Source: Saccoglossus kowalevskii (lineage: Eukaryota; Hemichordata; Enteropneusta; Harrimaniidae). From it: a stretch of 47,010 nt of DNA. Shown one piece after another: positions 36,401-46,087 of this stretch. Below the pieces are notes generated by a model, which was not told the origin of the DNA, searched no databases, and saw only the letters and a program-made list of their open reading frames with translations. A program made the position numbers and the translations under genes. The number at the start of each line of letters is the position of its first letter. Positions within the stretch are counted from its first letter, which is position 1. The stretch is from assembly GCF_000003605.2 (NCBI RefSeq), contig NW_003130355.1:1072534-1119543 (forward strand), in the 5' to 3' direction.

Positions 36401-39400
36401 AGAAACAGAAAATGGAGGAATTCAGATAAAAATTGCTTCTGCAATTTGTTACTGAAAATGTTGCACTGAAAACAAAACACTGCAGGCAACGTAAAGCAGG
36501 TCAGCTTCCTTAAAAGAGAGGCAAATTAACAAATGGAAGGCAAAGGTTTAAACTAACAGCTTGGCAGGAATCCACATATGAAGGTCAAATACGTGATAAA
36601 TTACTTCAAAACTAATAAGCTTCAATATGAATTAGACCTTGATTTATATTCAGTAATAGCGGGTAAATTAATCTAACTGTAAATAATGGAGATGAGACAC
36701 TATTACAAGAAATCACATTTCCTAATAGGGTTTGAACTTTTGAATGACACTTGTATCGATTAAAGAGTTTCCTGACGTCATACACGGAAGCCAAGATCCA
36801 TTCACTGGGGGGGCTTTCAGTGGGTTGCTGGAACCCAGATAAATATAGACATATAGAATAGAACAGAATGTTTTATTAATACCGTAAAGATAATGTGACG
36901 TTTCTTTTATGGTTAACAACTTAATAAAGTTTTTACATAGTTGAGCGATCATAAAACTATCCGTAAAGGTGAGACAATTTACAATATGTGTATAGCATAT
37001 GTTATTTATAATGTATTCCTTATGCTGTAACCAGGGATTTTATTAAAAAAGGGAACATGGGCTCACCCCTCATGCCATGGCCATGTGCCCCCTTACCCTG
37101 GGGAGCAGATCTTCTGGCAACCATACAATTCTCATCGACCAGGGATCACATGTGGCCACAGTCAACAACTGTGACCTGTCTGATAGTAATGTTGCCCCAA
37201 GGAAGCCATAGAATGCTCCATTTTAACTTAGAATTATCAAAAACTTCACACCCTGGTAGAGTAGGGAGAACATTATCTCTCCCACTTGGTGGCGTCGCTG
37301 AATTGCAGTGCTCCCTCTTGCAGTTTTTTTTCTAGAAAAATCCCTGTTGTAACACTGTTCAATGTATTTTAAGGTTTCTTTGATTAATGAGCTGTTTTTA
37401 TTACTCATTATTTGTATGAATTTGTTATAGTTAGTTATACTTTGGAATCATCTATACAGGATTTGGCTGTTGCATATAGAATATTTCTGTTGTTTGCATT
37501 CTGTTGTGAAATGTTCTTCATCTTCAATTTTGGCACAGTTTTGGACAAGTTCTGCTTTGTACTGGTATTTTAGGTTTCAATTTTCAGTTTGTGGCAACTC
37601 ATTTTATAATTTATATAATTTATTTGATGCCATGCCTGTGTCAGTTTCTTTTTCAAATTATTATTATAGTTTTAGCTTGGTAATGAACTCTCACAAGACC
37701 AGTTCATAGATTGTTGATAAATGACTCTTAAACAAAGTCTTGCATACATGATATTGCGGTACTTTTTCACTGGATGTAACACTTATGATGTAAAACTCAG
37801 TGCAGATGTTTATAAATAAGACTTGTAGGCATGGCAAATTACAGTAGCATGTGGAAATTTCCAGCAATGCAACTCGGAGCAGTTTACCGACCCCGTAGGA
37901 TAATTTTCAAAGCTAGTTGCATACAGCTGTACTGGTATTTCTTATAAAATGACACAAACTCAAAACCAATTTTTTTCACATTTTGTCAATTCCTGCAGTC
38001 AATGTGGAATGATGTCTATTGGGTCCAAAATTAAAACAGAAATTCAAGAAAATTGCATGAAAAATATTAGCAGGTTAAAAAACTGGTGATGAAACACTCG
38101 AACTCTAAAAATTGTTGAAAACCTTTAACCAAATATACATGTATACTGTACATGAGAATAATTTGAATACTAGTAATTCAGTTTCAGTACAAACCGACAA
38201 ATACTATATACAATGGTTCAAACATATTCAAGTGTACTGATGTTCAAAGCTCACAGGGTGTGCGCCCTCTATAGGGATAAAAAATAATTAGAAAGAACTG
38301 CTGTGTGCTGAAACATAGTAGGCATAGGTGGGAGGCAAAGATAAGATAATTAAAATATTTAAAATTATTAAGTATTAAATTAATTTGATTAATGATACAA
38401 AACAGAGATATCCTTAAGTTTAGCTTGACTAAGTTAAATTATATCTTGCGCCATATACAGTGAACAAAATCAATTATTGAGTATGCAAATGAGATAATTA
38501 ATTAGTGGAACTGTTAAGTTATTTAAAGGGGCACCTTCCAGTTAGGCTTAATTTCACAACAAATTTACTTTCTGGATTAAAATAACAATGGATTACAAAA
38601 GATAGATTAACATTGTAAACAACATAAACAATAGTGTCCCATGATTCTTTGGTGCAATCCATGGGATTGAGCGGTTCCCTTTTAAAATGTGTATGATAAT
38701 TTTAACATAATTAAGAGTGATTTCCTAAGAGCAAAACAATTTTTTTGGGGAGATATAAGAGGGTTAACATGTACCTCACATGTAGGTTACTATTATGCAA
38801 ATTATTTTGCATAAATCTTCATGAAAATGGAGACATAACATGTCTAAGTTTAAGTATATTTATATATAAGTTGAAGTTGTAGCCAGGTTATCCTTAATAT
38901 GATACTACAAAATGCATTTTTAATTGTTTGCTCAACTGCAAAATCTCATAAATTAAATTAAAAAAAAAAATGCTGTGTTCTACGAAACAAATAAATGTAA
39001 ATACATCAGATATAAGATGTTTGTATGATCTAGTGAAAATATGAACGAGCTCTCCTTTTTGATATGAGCAGATTGATCAATTAACTTGACAAACAAATGT
39101 TATGCTTCAGGGTTAATTTCATGAGAATCACTGAGATCAATATTAGTCACTGTTATAATAAAAAATACTCGACAACAGACCACCATAAAATAACAGTAGT
39201 GAATATAGGTCATTATAATTTGTATTTGTACAAGATTAGCCTGGAATTCAGTATGTCCAGTCTACTCAAGAATGACCTGGTGAAACGCTACGCAAATTCG
39301 TAGACATTGGCTGTCTCCATGGAAACTCATATGCACATGACTTGTACGTACGGCATGCCCATAGCCCTGCTCGTCTATTATTATTAGATTTTTCAAAGTC

Positions 39401-42400
39401 TCATGATAATAGACGACATTTAGTCAAGTACAAGAATTAAACAAAATTGCTCTATATATGCGTCATTTTCACCCAATTTTTGAACAAAAATAACCCATTG
39501 TGCTGAAAATATACTATATAATATAATATATAATAATGATCATAATGCAAATTTGGTTATTAATATACATGAACACAGACCATAAACTAATCAGGTCTGA
39601 GAGACATCTCATGCACAATTTGAAAAAATAATAACACAAGTATAGCAGTCTCTTAGCTAACGCTATACTATCAGGATCACCCACATTACCCACATATTGA
39701 TCTAGACAGTGTATGCAGATGCTCTGTATTGATCTAGACAAGGTATGTAGACGATCTGTATTGATCTAGAGTTGACAGTGTCGATCTAGAAATCACTGTA
39801 TCGATCTAGAGATCACCGTGTTAATCTAGAAGTCTCGGTATCAATCTGGGGATCACTGTATTTATCTAGAGATCACCGTGTAGATTTAGGAATCACTGTG
39901 TTGATCTAGAGATCAAGGTGCTCATCTAGAGATCAAGGTGCTCATCTAGAGATCAAGGTGCTCATCTAGAGATCAAGGTGCTCATCTAGAGATCAAGGTG
40001 TTCATCTAGAGATCAAGGTGTTCATCTAGAGATCAAGGTGTTCATCTAGAGATCAAGGTGTTAATCTAGAGATCAAGGTGTTCATCTAGAAATCGCTGTG
40101 TTGATCTAGAAGTCTCGGTATCAATCTGGGGATCACTGTATTGATCTAGAGATCCCCGTGTAGATTTAGGAATCACTGTGTTGATCTAGAGATCAAGGTG
40201 TTCATCTAGAGATCAAGGTGCTCATCTAGAGATCAAGGTGTTCATCTAGAGATCAAGGTGCTCATCTAGAGATCAAGGTGCTCATCTAGAGATCAAGGTG
40301 CTCATCTAGAGATCTAGAGACCGGTGCGCAGCAGAGGTCGATGCAACCACATACTGTCTTTGTGCATACTTTGCAGTATCATCTTTATTATTATACACCT
40401 TTCCCTCCCATTATTATTATTATACATCTTTTCCTCCCAGAAATACATCATGGGAATGCCAAAATCCAAAACGTTTAGAACAGATTTAGCAAACTTATTT
40501 GTGTGGGGTCTAGTGAAACCCTGGGGGCAGCCATGCTTATGTAATTATTTCCTAATATGGTAGAATGAAAATACCCAGTGCAATATTGCAAAATTATGGG
40601 ACGCTGTAATTTATGGTGTTACGGTGACAGATATATAATAATTCATTATACTTCAAGCATAATGATACTTTGTACTAAAACTGATCTGTAGAAAGTTACC
40701 GATGTTACATAGGACCCACAGACGAACAATTAAAACACAACCTTCACCCCGTACCCCCAGGTACTGCCGGCTCCCATCACAAACACTTCCCACGTCTCTC
40801 CCAGTCTCACCACCTGTAATCATCTCTACCTAGGAACAAGAATTGGTGAAAACATAACATAATACTTACATAATTTACCAGTTAAAGTTTGAAGATGTTG
40901 TCTTCCATATAAATGTTCTTTTTTGTTATGTAAGGAACTGAAATACTGGTTACAAGTCTTACAATACAAATCGTTTGGATCATCGTCCTGTAATATTGTG
41001 TAGTGAGAAAAAAGAAAGAAATGAAAATAATGCAAACTGTTATCTCTCAGTTGATATGATAGTGTAAATATATTTAGGTTGATTTACATGATCCAATTTA
41101 GTCGATCTGATTTATCTGTTGAAATAAATCTGCAGAACCTGAGAAGATTATTTAAAAAATCATATGTAATGTCATCCGATTAATCAGATGAGATTGATCT
41201 AATCCCATTAAACACATACATGTACATGAATTTACTTATATTAGCACAGCGAGTGAGTTCCTTGAAATGCACTCTAATCAACATACATTGAAATAAGATC
41301 ACATTACTGATTCACTTTCTACTATCCATCCATTACTCACCTCTAAAGCTCCTAAAATACTGGCTACTTCTTCTGAATCTATACTAGAACCGTCATCTAG
41401 TCAAACAAGGAAAAAAAAAGTTTAATAAGCTATATAAAAAGAAAATTAGCACACAACATAATTAATAGTATATTTTGCTTTTTTACAAATGCATATGTTT
41501 ATGCAAATAGATGTATCGGTACCTCTGCTGTATAGTAAGACACTTGAAAATATCAGGGTTTTTTTCACTAAAAATAGAGAATTGAAGGTACCGTAACAAA
41601 ATGAACAAATCTGTTTAAGGTCCACTCGAGGTGTCTAAATATTCAAATGAATTAGAGATATGAAGATAACTTCACAAAATGAACAAATCTGAGGGAGGTT
41701 CTGCGATGTGCATGTTTGAAATGCAAAATTGTTAAACGCAATAAAATCGTGCGTAGAACGCGTAGTTCCTGCAAGAAATTAGTAGCGCACAACTAGTTGT
41801 TTTAAAGTAGACAATATGTTAGGCTCTGTATATTTCTATATAATGTTTCCAAGGTTCGTTAAAGATTATTCTGTACAGAAATTGATGAAATGATTTCACC
41901 TATTTGTAAAACCAGGCTTTCTCGCTCAAATTTGTCTGCCATTTTTTTTCTTATATTCTTTAATATTTCTTGAAATGAACCCTAATTTTGGAGCCAACAA
42001 AAACAAAATTTGAGTAAACTTTCAGTTTTAACAAAAAAAAATTGGCTATTTTTGCCCCAATCTTCTGAAGGAAAATATAGACTATTAACTAGCACTATTT
42101 TTTTTTGAAAATTTGTAATAAAAAGAGGGACCTGGTGGTGAAAAGACTAAAACACTAATCACCAACCAACTTGTACTTTACATCTGTTTATTATGTATAT
42201 GTATTGAATTGGTATTTGTAACAAAGATAACAAAGGAACACAGAGCTACACATGAAAACACTGGGGTTATACTTACTTAGTTTTTTGGCAGCTTGTCTTT
42301 TTAAAAAGGCTTGATAAGCTTCAGTCTGTTGATATGCTTTTAACTCATCAATGTACCGCTTCTTGTCATTTTCAGCTTCTTCTACATATTTCTGTATCAC

Positions 42401-45368
42401 AATAATAAATACAAGTCATGTCATGTTATGTCATGTCCATGTTAGTTCAACAACAAACCAAACTGAAATGAGACAACCTTTTGAAATCAAAACAAATTAC
42501 ATTATGTATAATGTAGTTGCATGTGTGCAATACAATATATATATCAAGTTTTAAATATGATCAGTGAATGCATGTCAGAGATATTGCTTTGGAACCATGT
42601 TCATTAAAACAAAATATTCCTGGCTTCTTGTTGGGAAAGTTTTCAACAATTTTGTTATGGAGCAGTGTGTATACATTTCTTAAATGTTGATCTGAAAAAA
42701 CTGAAAATCTGATAATTTCTTTTGTTTTTTTATATTTACAGTGGCAAGACGTACAGTTCTACAATACACTTCATGTATACAATATATGGTTAAACGGTGG
42801 TGGTCACCATGCTGCATCATGGGTAATAAGGGTCCTATGGTGAAATCTACAAAAAGCGTAAACTACATCGTTTGTTTACATGAAGTTCAAACAAAGACTG
42901 CTTGACAGCCATCACCATTTAACAATCTTTAAGCAATATACGCAAGAATTTTAATCAATGAATATCGTTGATATCTGGATGTTTGACACTCACTCATAAT
43001 ACACTGTTATCTATTTCCTAATTTATACAGTGTGTGTATCCTCAGCTTTCAGCCAACCTATCGTACACATACACTCATATATCAAATTGAATATTGTCCA
43101 TTTTTTAACACACTCATCATGCCTTGTATCGCACCACATTGGGAATCGAATAGGCTGGCTTGGCCACAATATATTTATTTTGAATTATACAATTTCTTTA
43201 AAGAAATGACCTTATAGACGTTGGTCATTAGGCGGTGATATGTACCTGTATAACGTATGTGATTCCCCAGAAAAAGATTAAATTGCTACTGCAAAGTTTA
43301 ATTTTGAAATACAAAGGTACAAAACAAGGTCGATGGAATGGCAAAGAATATGCAAACCAAATGCATTAAACGTGTCAATGGGAACGTGAAAAAACTGACA
43401 GTGTGATTTTGGCACATATAGACCCCTGGCTGATGTTCTCCTGAATAAATCCATGGACTCAAGGATTCACCCCTTAAAGAATTCTGGGACAGATACCTGT
43501 TTGTCTTCTGCAGACATTGATGACCACTGACTTCCTAAAAGCTTAGTGACTTCTGTAAATGCCATTTCCGGATTCTCCTCTTTCACTTTCACTCTCTGCT
43601 CATTTAAATATAAAACATATCTAATGGGAGGAAAAGATGTTATTCGTCAAAAAAAAAACCCAAAAAAACATTTTTTTAACTTGAGAGAAAAACTTTTATA
43701 AATTGTCAGAAAAAAATCGTGATATTTATAGCACTGAGAACTTCATAGACTTCACAGTACCAGTAAAAACTGAATAAATTCAAAGATTAAAAATAACATG
43801 CGTACTTAAATAGTTTAAATTTATAAAAAAAGCTATATTTCACAAATTACAAAACAGATTCCAGCACAGTTTACTTACGCGGTTGTTGGCGCTTTGGGGG
43901 ATCCTGTATCTTTGGCACTTTTTTTTCTTTTTTTTCCTTTTGGCCATCCACCTTTCCTTTTCTGTTCACGGAAACCAAAAAAAGAAAGAGTAAATACAAT
44001 AACACACAGTACCTAATGAAGTTAGTTTTTTAACTAACAGCCAAATGCTCCTAATCATTAAAAAAAAAAATTGGGGAAAAATGGGCCTAAAACTGAAATT
44101 TTATGCAAAATCAATATATATACATGTATATCAATATATATCTATTGTAGTGACCCTACAAAATCAGATTTATTAAGCAGTGTAGTAATATTCATTTGTT
44201 TCAAGCATTCGCATGCAAAATATATACCATATTTATCCGAGTAAGAGCCCAGGGTCCTGAACATAGAAAATTGCCAAAAAATAGGTGTGGGCGTTTGCTC
44301 GGGCATGAGCTCTTACCCGGATAAATACGGTATGTCCACCCATTTGCAATAGAACAATATAATCCTGCAATCAAACATTTCATTTTAAATTACATAATCT
44401 CAAGCACAACTATACATGTATGTATATTACATTAGGGTATTGATCCATTTCCACATGCCCAATGAAAGTATGTACAAAATGTACAAACTGAATGCAAATT
44501 TTAACAAGCATTCACTCAAATGCAAGATTCTACATAATGTGTGAAAGATGTGGTTTGAGCAATACAGGGCAGGAAATTCCTGCCTGTCCGCACGCTCGAG
44601 ATGGGTAACTTTGGTATTGAACTGGTTGAATTTCAAACTTCCCTGTCCGGTGGTCGGGTAACATTTGATCACATTCTTCTGTCGAAATTAAAATAAAAAC
44701 AAGCTATCATTCTTTACCATTATTCTCTACCATGTGCTCTAAACATTTTAAACAGAAACGTGATCAGCCAAAACAATGAAAATATTGCATTGCCGACTGG
44801 GTGACACGCATTCTCAACCCACAACACAGAATCCATTGACTTATTAATTAAGTACTCTCAGTAAATTCATTGCAAGATTGGTTAAAATGAAATGTAGCTA
44901 TTTCAAATGTATTTTAGAGCAGGCCTTGTCCTCACTCAAAATGAATTAAGACAGGTTTGATACAATTCGGGTTTAACCAGTCCTCATGAAACTGGGCTTC
45001 ATACAAATTAATAAACTTCTCAATATTTTTTTCATTCTTTTCTGTATAGTGTTGTCAGATGAGAAAGTCTCTCTTCTCATACATTTAAACAATGTTCTGG
45101 TAGAACAACAACACACTCTCGATACATATGTTTAACAGCAAGGAATGAATAACTTTACAAACCGTTACAGTTATCCGTGGTTCCTCAATTCCCTGACCGT
45201 TATTACTGTCGTTAATGTTAACATCACAAGTGGAGGCGCTGTTCAGATTTGGTACACCACCAAGACTACCACTGTCTAGATGGTTACTAACTGTTTCGGC
45301 TTGCACTTCAAACAGATGGGGACCTTGAGCGTCAACAACCGTTGCCTGGTTAACTAACAGTTGATGAG
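30323..45368 (-). CDS. HMG20A: HMG20A/HMG20B-type HMG-box protein with an added C2H2 finger
   Basis: Nine exons join in phase: 45163-45368, 43879-43961, 43497-43620, 42277-42391, 41341-41396, 40879-40987, 32464-32670, 31394-31485, 30323-30442. With a tentative first exon (ATG AGC G at 45554-45560) the protein has 372 aa. Order: polar N-terminus to about 70; basic KRKGGWPKGKKRKK (72-85), nearly identical to the GGWPKG region of vertebrate HMG20; HMG box (about 93-162, AYVLYLNEQR, LLGSQW, ENDKKRYIDEL, then QTEAYQAF); acidic link; C2H2 finger C206-C209-H222-H228; Ser/Asn-rich linker; coiled coil (about 289-355). HMG20 proteins bind DNA and join the LSD1-CoREST complex, HMG20A opposing HMG20B; the coiled coil mediates pairing. 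This single gene could equal either paralogue. The true start codon is uncertain. Confidence 0.93.
30655..31372. repeat. Direct-repeat pair in the last HMG20 intron
   Basis: About 80 bp at 30655-30735 and 31284-31372 share blocks such as ATGAGTTTCTCATGCA and ATATATATCA in the same order. The segment between holds an AC repeat (30748-30764), an 18-bp perfect palindrome (30932-30949, TGAGTTTAATTAAACTCA) and three telomere-like TTAGGG units near 31069. No coding content is seen; it could be a solo repeat duplicated locally. Confidence 0.6.
31394..31485 (-). CDS. HMG20A: HMG20 coding exon (coiled coil, first half)
   Basis: TTTTCCAG acceptor and AAG|gtaggc donor; 92 nt, phase 1 to phase 0. It encodes REMELRELRR and QNEMLNKQLEVFK, heptads resembling the AREAELRQLRK helix of vertebrate HMG20A. 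Confidence 0.9.
31594..31814 (+). CDS. Two nested exon-like segments on the opposite strand in an HMG20 intron
   Basis: Segment A (31594-31679, acceptor TTGCAG, donor GAGAA|gtgagt) and segment B (31739-31814, acceptor CCGTAG, donor AAT|gtaagc) are separated by a 59-nt intron that carries an in-frame stop. Spliced, they stay open for 54 codons and read as an acidic then basic polypeptide (SSAGDKEDDEQLSLQAQFVD, then NPRKSQELRGNSNRFIDVIK). A strong pyrimidine tract and GCAG acceptor at 32004 could start a third exon. Base composition is GC-richer than the intron around it. I do not recognise the product; it may be a nested gene, a relic of a transposed gene, or an open frame by chance. No start codon is identified. 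Confidence 0.3.
32464..32670 (-). CDS. HMG20A: HMG20 coding exon (Ser/Asn-rich linker)
   Basis: Acceptor ATTGAAG and donor GTAG|gtgagt; 207 nt, phase 1 in and out. It encodes an acidic start EFERETLELENQQ, a low-complexity Ser/Thr/Asn region, then VDLEKFKNDFVELN leading into the coiled coil. Confidence 0.9.
33360..36000. repeat. Cluster of dispersed repeats bearing a GGCCGCC hairpin
   Basis: At least six related units lie in the big HMG20 intron. Each contains a short inverted repeat of the type AAAATGGCCGCCAGTCGGCC (perfect 10-bp arms at 35567-35591; variants near 33390, 34323, 34790, 35718 and 35968), followed by a conserved stretch with GAAACAAATTGATGTGCATA and ATGTGTGAAGTTTGA. Two units are 150 bp apart. 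One ends in ACGCAC-rich sequence and a second hairpin (35912-35946) before CTAATAA. A fragment of the same family recurs at about 42540-42605. The cluster is interrupted by the 500-N gap. Class unknown; Helitron-like or SINE-like are possibilities. Confidence 0.75.
35001..35500. other. Assembly gap (500 N)
   Basis: Exactly 500 N inside the hairpin-repeat cluster, so probably a fixed-size placeholder where the repeats could not be assembled. Confidence 0.99.
37032..37346. mobile_element. hAT-like MITE
   Basis: CAGGGATTTT at the left end and AAAATCCCTG at the right form terminal inverted repeats that extend imperfectly through an A-rich block. The flanks CTGTAAC and TTGTAAC match at 6 of 7 positions, fitting a decayed target duplication of the 8-bp hAT kind. 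The 315-bp interior is GC-richer than the intron and has no transposase. The frame at 37057-37335 lies inside it and is not a gene. Confidence 0.65.
38527..38681. mobile_element. TTAA-flanked MITE, diverged copy
   Basis: TTAA tetranucleotides flank a 155-bp segment with imperfect inverted ends (AGGGGCACC and, reversed, AAAGGGAACC). On the minus strand its core (TCATGGGACA and GTTTACAATG) resembles the core of the other TTAA elements. More diverged than the other three, so less certain. Confidence 0.45.
39698..40320. repeat. 20-bp minisatellite in an HMG20 intron
   Basis: About 31 units of 20 bp with consensus TTCATCTAGAGATCAAGGTG. The right two thirds are nearly uniform and the left third is diverged. 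A block of divergent units around AGTCTCGGTA recurs exactly 280 bp (14 units) apart (39831 and 40111), a higher-order duplication. Each unit contains the palindromic TCTAGA and a GATC. Confidence 0.97.
40879..40987 (-). CDS. HMG20A: HMG20 coding exon (C2H2 zinc finger)
   Basis: ATTACAG acceptor, ACTG|gtaaat donor; 109 nt, phase 0 to phase 1. It encodes the whole finger, LYCKTCNQYFSSLHNKKEHL then YGRQH, with C-X2-C-X12-H-X5-H spacing as in JAZ/U1-type fingers. A second donor (TTAT|gtaagt) nine bases on would break the phase with the next exon. Confidence 0.92.
41341..41396 (-). CDS. HMG20A: HMG20 coding exon (acidic link)
   Basis: A 56-nt exon between a GACTAG acceptor and GAG|gtgagt donor, phase 1 to 0. 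It encodes NDGSSIDSEEVASILGALE, an acidic connector between HMG box and finger. Confidence 0.88.
42277..42391 (-). CDS. HMG20A: HMG20 coding exon (HMG box, helix 3 and beyond)
   Basis: GATACAG acceptor and CTAA|gtaagt donor; 115 nt, phase 0 to 1. It encodes KYVEEAENDKKRYIDEL and the YQQTEAYQAF block, close to DKERYMRELEQYQKTEAY in vertebrate HMG20A. Confidence 0.94.
42794..42918. mobile_element. TTAA-flanked MITE, copy 2
   Basis: A 125-bp element between TTAA at 42790-42793 and 42919-42922, with inverted ends ACGGTGGTGGTCACC and, reversed, ATGGTGATGGCTGTC. It shares the GGTGGT/GTCACC end pattern and the CATGGGTAA core with copies at 26403 and 45421. Confidence 0.7.
43497..43620 (-). CDS. HMG20A: HMG20 coding exon (HMG box, helices 1-2)
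   Basis: CATTAG acceptor and CAG|gtatct donor; 124 nt, phase 2 to 0. It encodes AYVLYLNEQRVKVKEENPEM and TEVTKLLGSQWSSMSAEDKQ with the HMG-box aromatic and Trp positions. Confidence 0.94.
43879..43961 (-). CDS. HMG20A: HMG20 coding exon (basic GGWPKG region)
   Basis: GAACAG acceptor and CCGC|gtaagt donor; 83 nt, phase 0 to 2. It encodes KRKGGWPKGKKRKKSAK and the SPKAPTT entry into the HMG box, the diagnostic block of the HMG20 family. Confidence 0.94.
44227..44330. mobile_element. TA-flanked MITE
   Basis: A 104-bp element with 22-bp inverted ends (CCATATTTATCCGAGTAAGA and, reversed, CCGTATTTATCCGGGTAAGA) between TA dinucleotides, the target pattern of Tc1/mariner-type elements. The interior is non-coding. 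Confidence 0.75.
45163..45368 (-). CDS. HMG20A: HMG20 N-terminal coding exon
   Basis: ATCTGTAG acceptor and ACG|gtttgt donor; 206 nt, entering in phase 1 and leaving in phase 0. It encodes HQLLVNQATVVDAQGPHLFE and a Ser/Asn-rich stretch ending RITVT. It has no ATG in frame, so the start lies in an upstream exon. Confidence 0.85.
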
Positions 45369-45420
45369 CTACAGATGAACAGACAACGATTAATAAACAC
45401 TAATTTCAACACTTGTTTAA

Positions 45421-45720
45421 AGGGTGGTGGTTGTCACGCTACGCATGTGCGACATTTGTGTTGATAAACATTGATTTTCCCACAATCCAATGCGCTCTTC
45501 TAATCAAAATCACAAGTATGAAGTTTGACCCGGGCGCGACTAGCACTAAATACCGCTCATGGCTCCTTCGATACCTTCTAAACACCTAATAAAATACCTA
45601 ATTATAACTTGGTAACGTCTCAGTATGTACTCATTGATCTACACAACAGTCAAAGTCGCCATCTTTGTTTATATGAGACCCATATATCTCGCGCATGCGG
45701 GGCGCGTTGACTACCGCCCT
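45421..45720. mobile_element. TTAA-flanked MITE, longest copy, over the HMG20 5' end
   Basis: A 300-bp element between TTAA at 45417-45420 and 45721-45724. The inverted ends (AGGGTGGTGGTTGTCACGC with CGCATGTGCG, and reversed AGGGCGGTAGTCAACGCG with CGCATGCGCG) extend about 35 bp. It contains the tentative HMG20 first coding exon, NRF-1-like CGCATGCGCG motifs and AAGATGGCGAC, which resembles a YY1 site, all upstream of HMG20 exon 2. Confidence 0.75.
45554..45560 (-). CDS. HMG20A: Tentative HMG20 first coding exon (start codon)
   Basis: ATG AGC G followed by gtattt is the only nearby start found by eye with a usable donor in the phase that exon 45163-45368 demands; spliced, it gives M-S-A-H-Q-L-L. 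The context GCCATGA is a good start context. It lies inside a MITE and the donor is weak, so a start beyond the element is equally possible. Confidence 0.35.
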
Positions 45721-46087
45721 TTAAACTATGATAAGTATGAGAACATATAAATTTTAATATTATCGTTTGATACTGTATGTCAATGAATAAATTAGATTAT
45801 GATTTTATCATAAATTGAAATCGTTGTTTTCATAAGCAGCCATTCGATAAAACAATGATGAAATTTTCTGTTAAGCATGTGCACTGATTGATTGTATGTA
45901 CATGTACAAAAATGATCACTGCTGATGTATATTAGCGAGCATGTGTTTTGCACAATATTTTTTATTAGTTTATATACAAGTCGAAAAAAACCAAATTTCA
46001 AAGAATCCACTTTGAATACATGCCAATAGAACCCCAATACGATTTTCACTATACACTGTAATAGTGTTTGTTTCTGTTTTGTGTTTG

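Noticed and set aside
40861-40870. Downstream donor TTAT|gtaagt for the zinc-finger exon
   Set aside because: A better consensus, but it adds nine bases and shifts nothing useful: joining would give a Tyr/Cys codon start incompatible with the GEFERE continuation, whereas ACTG|gtaaat gives a smooth LTGEFERE join.
45655-45680. ATGGCGACTTTGACTGTT as the HMG20 start
   Set aside because: The frame stops after seven codons (TAG) and no donor in it gives the phase 1 that the next exon needs.
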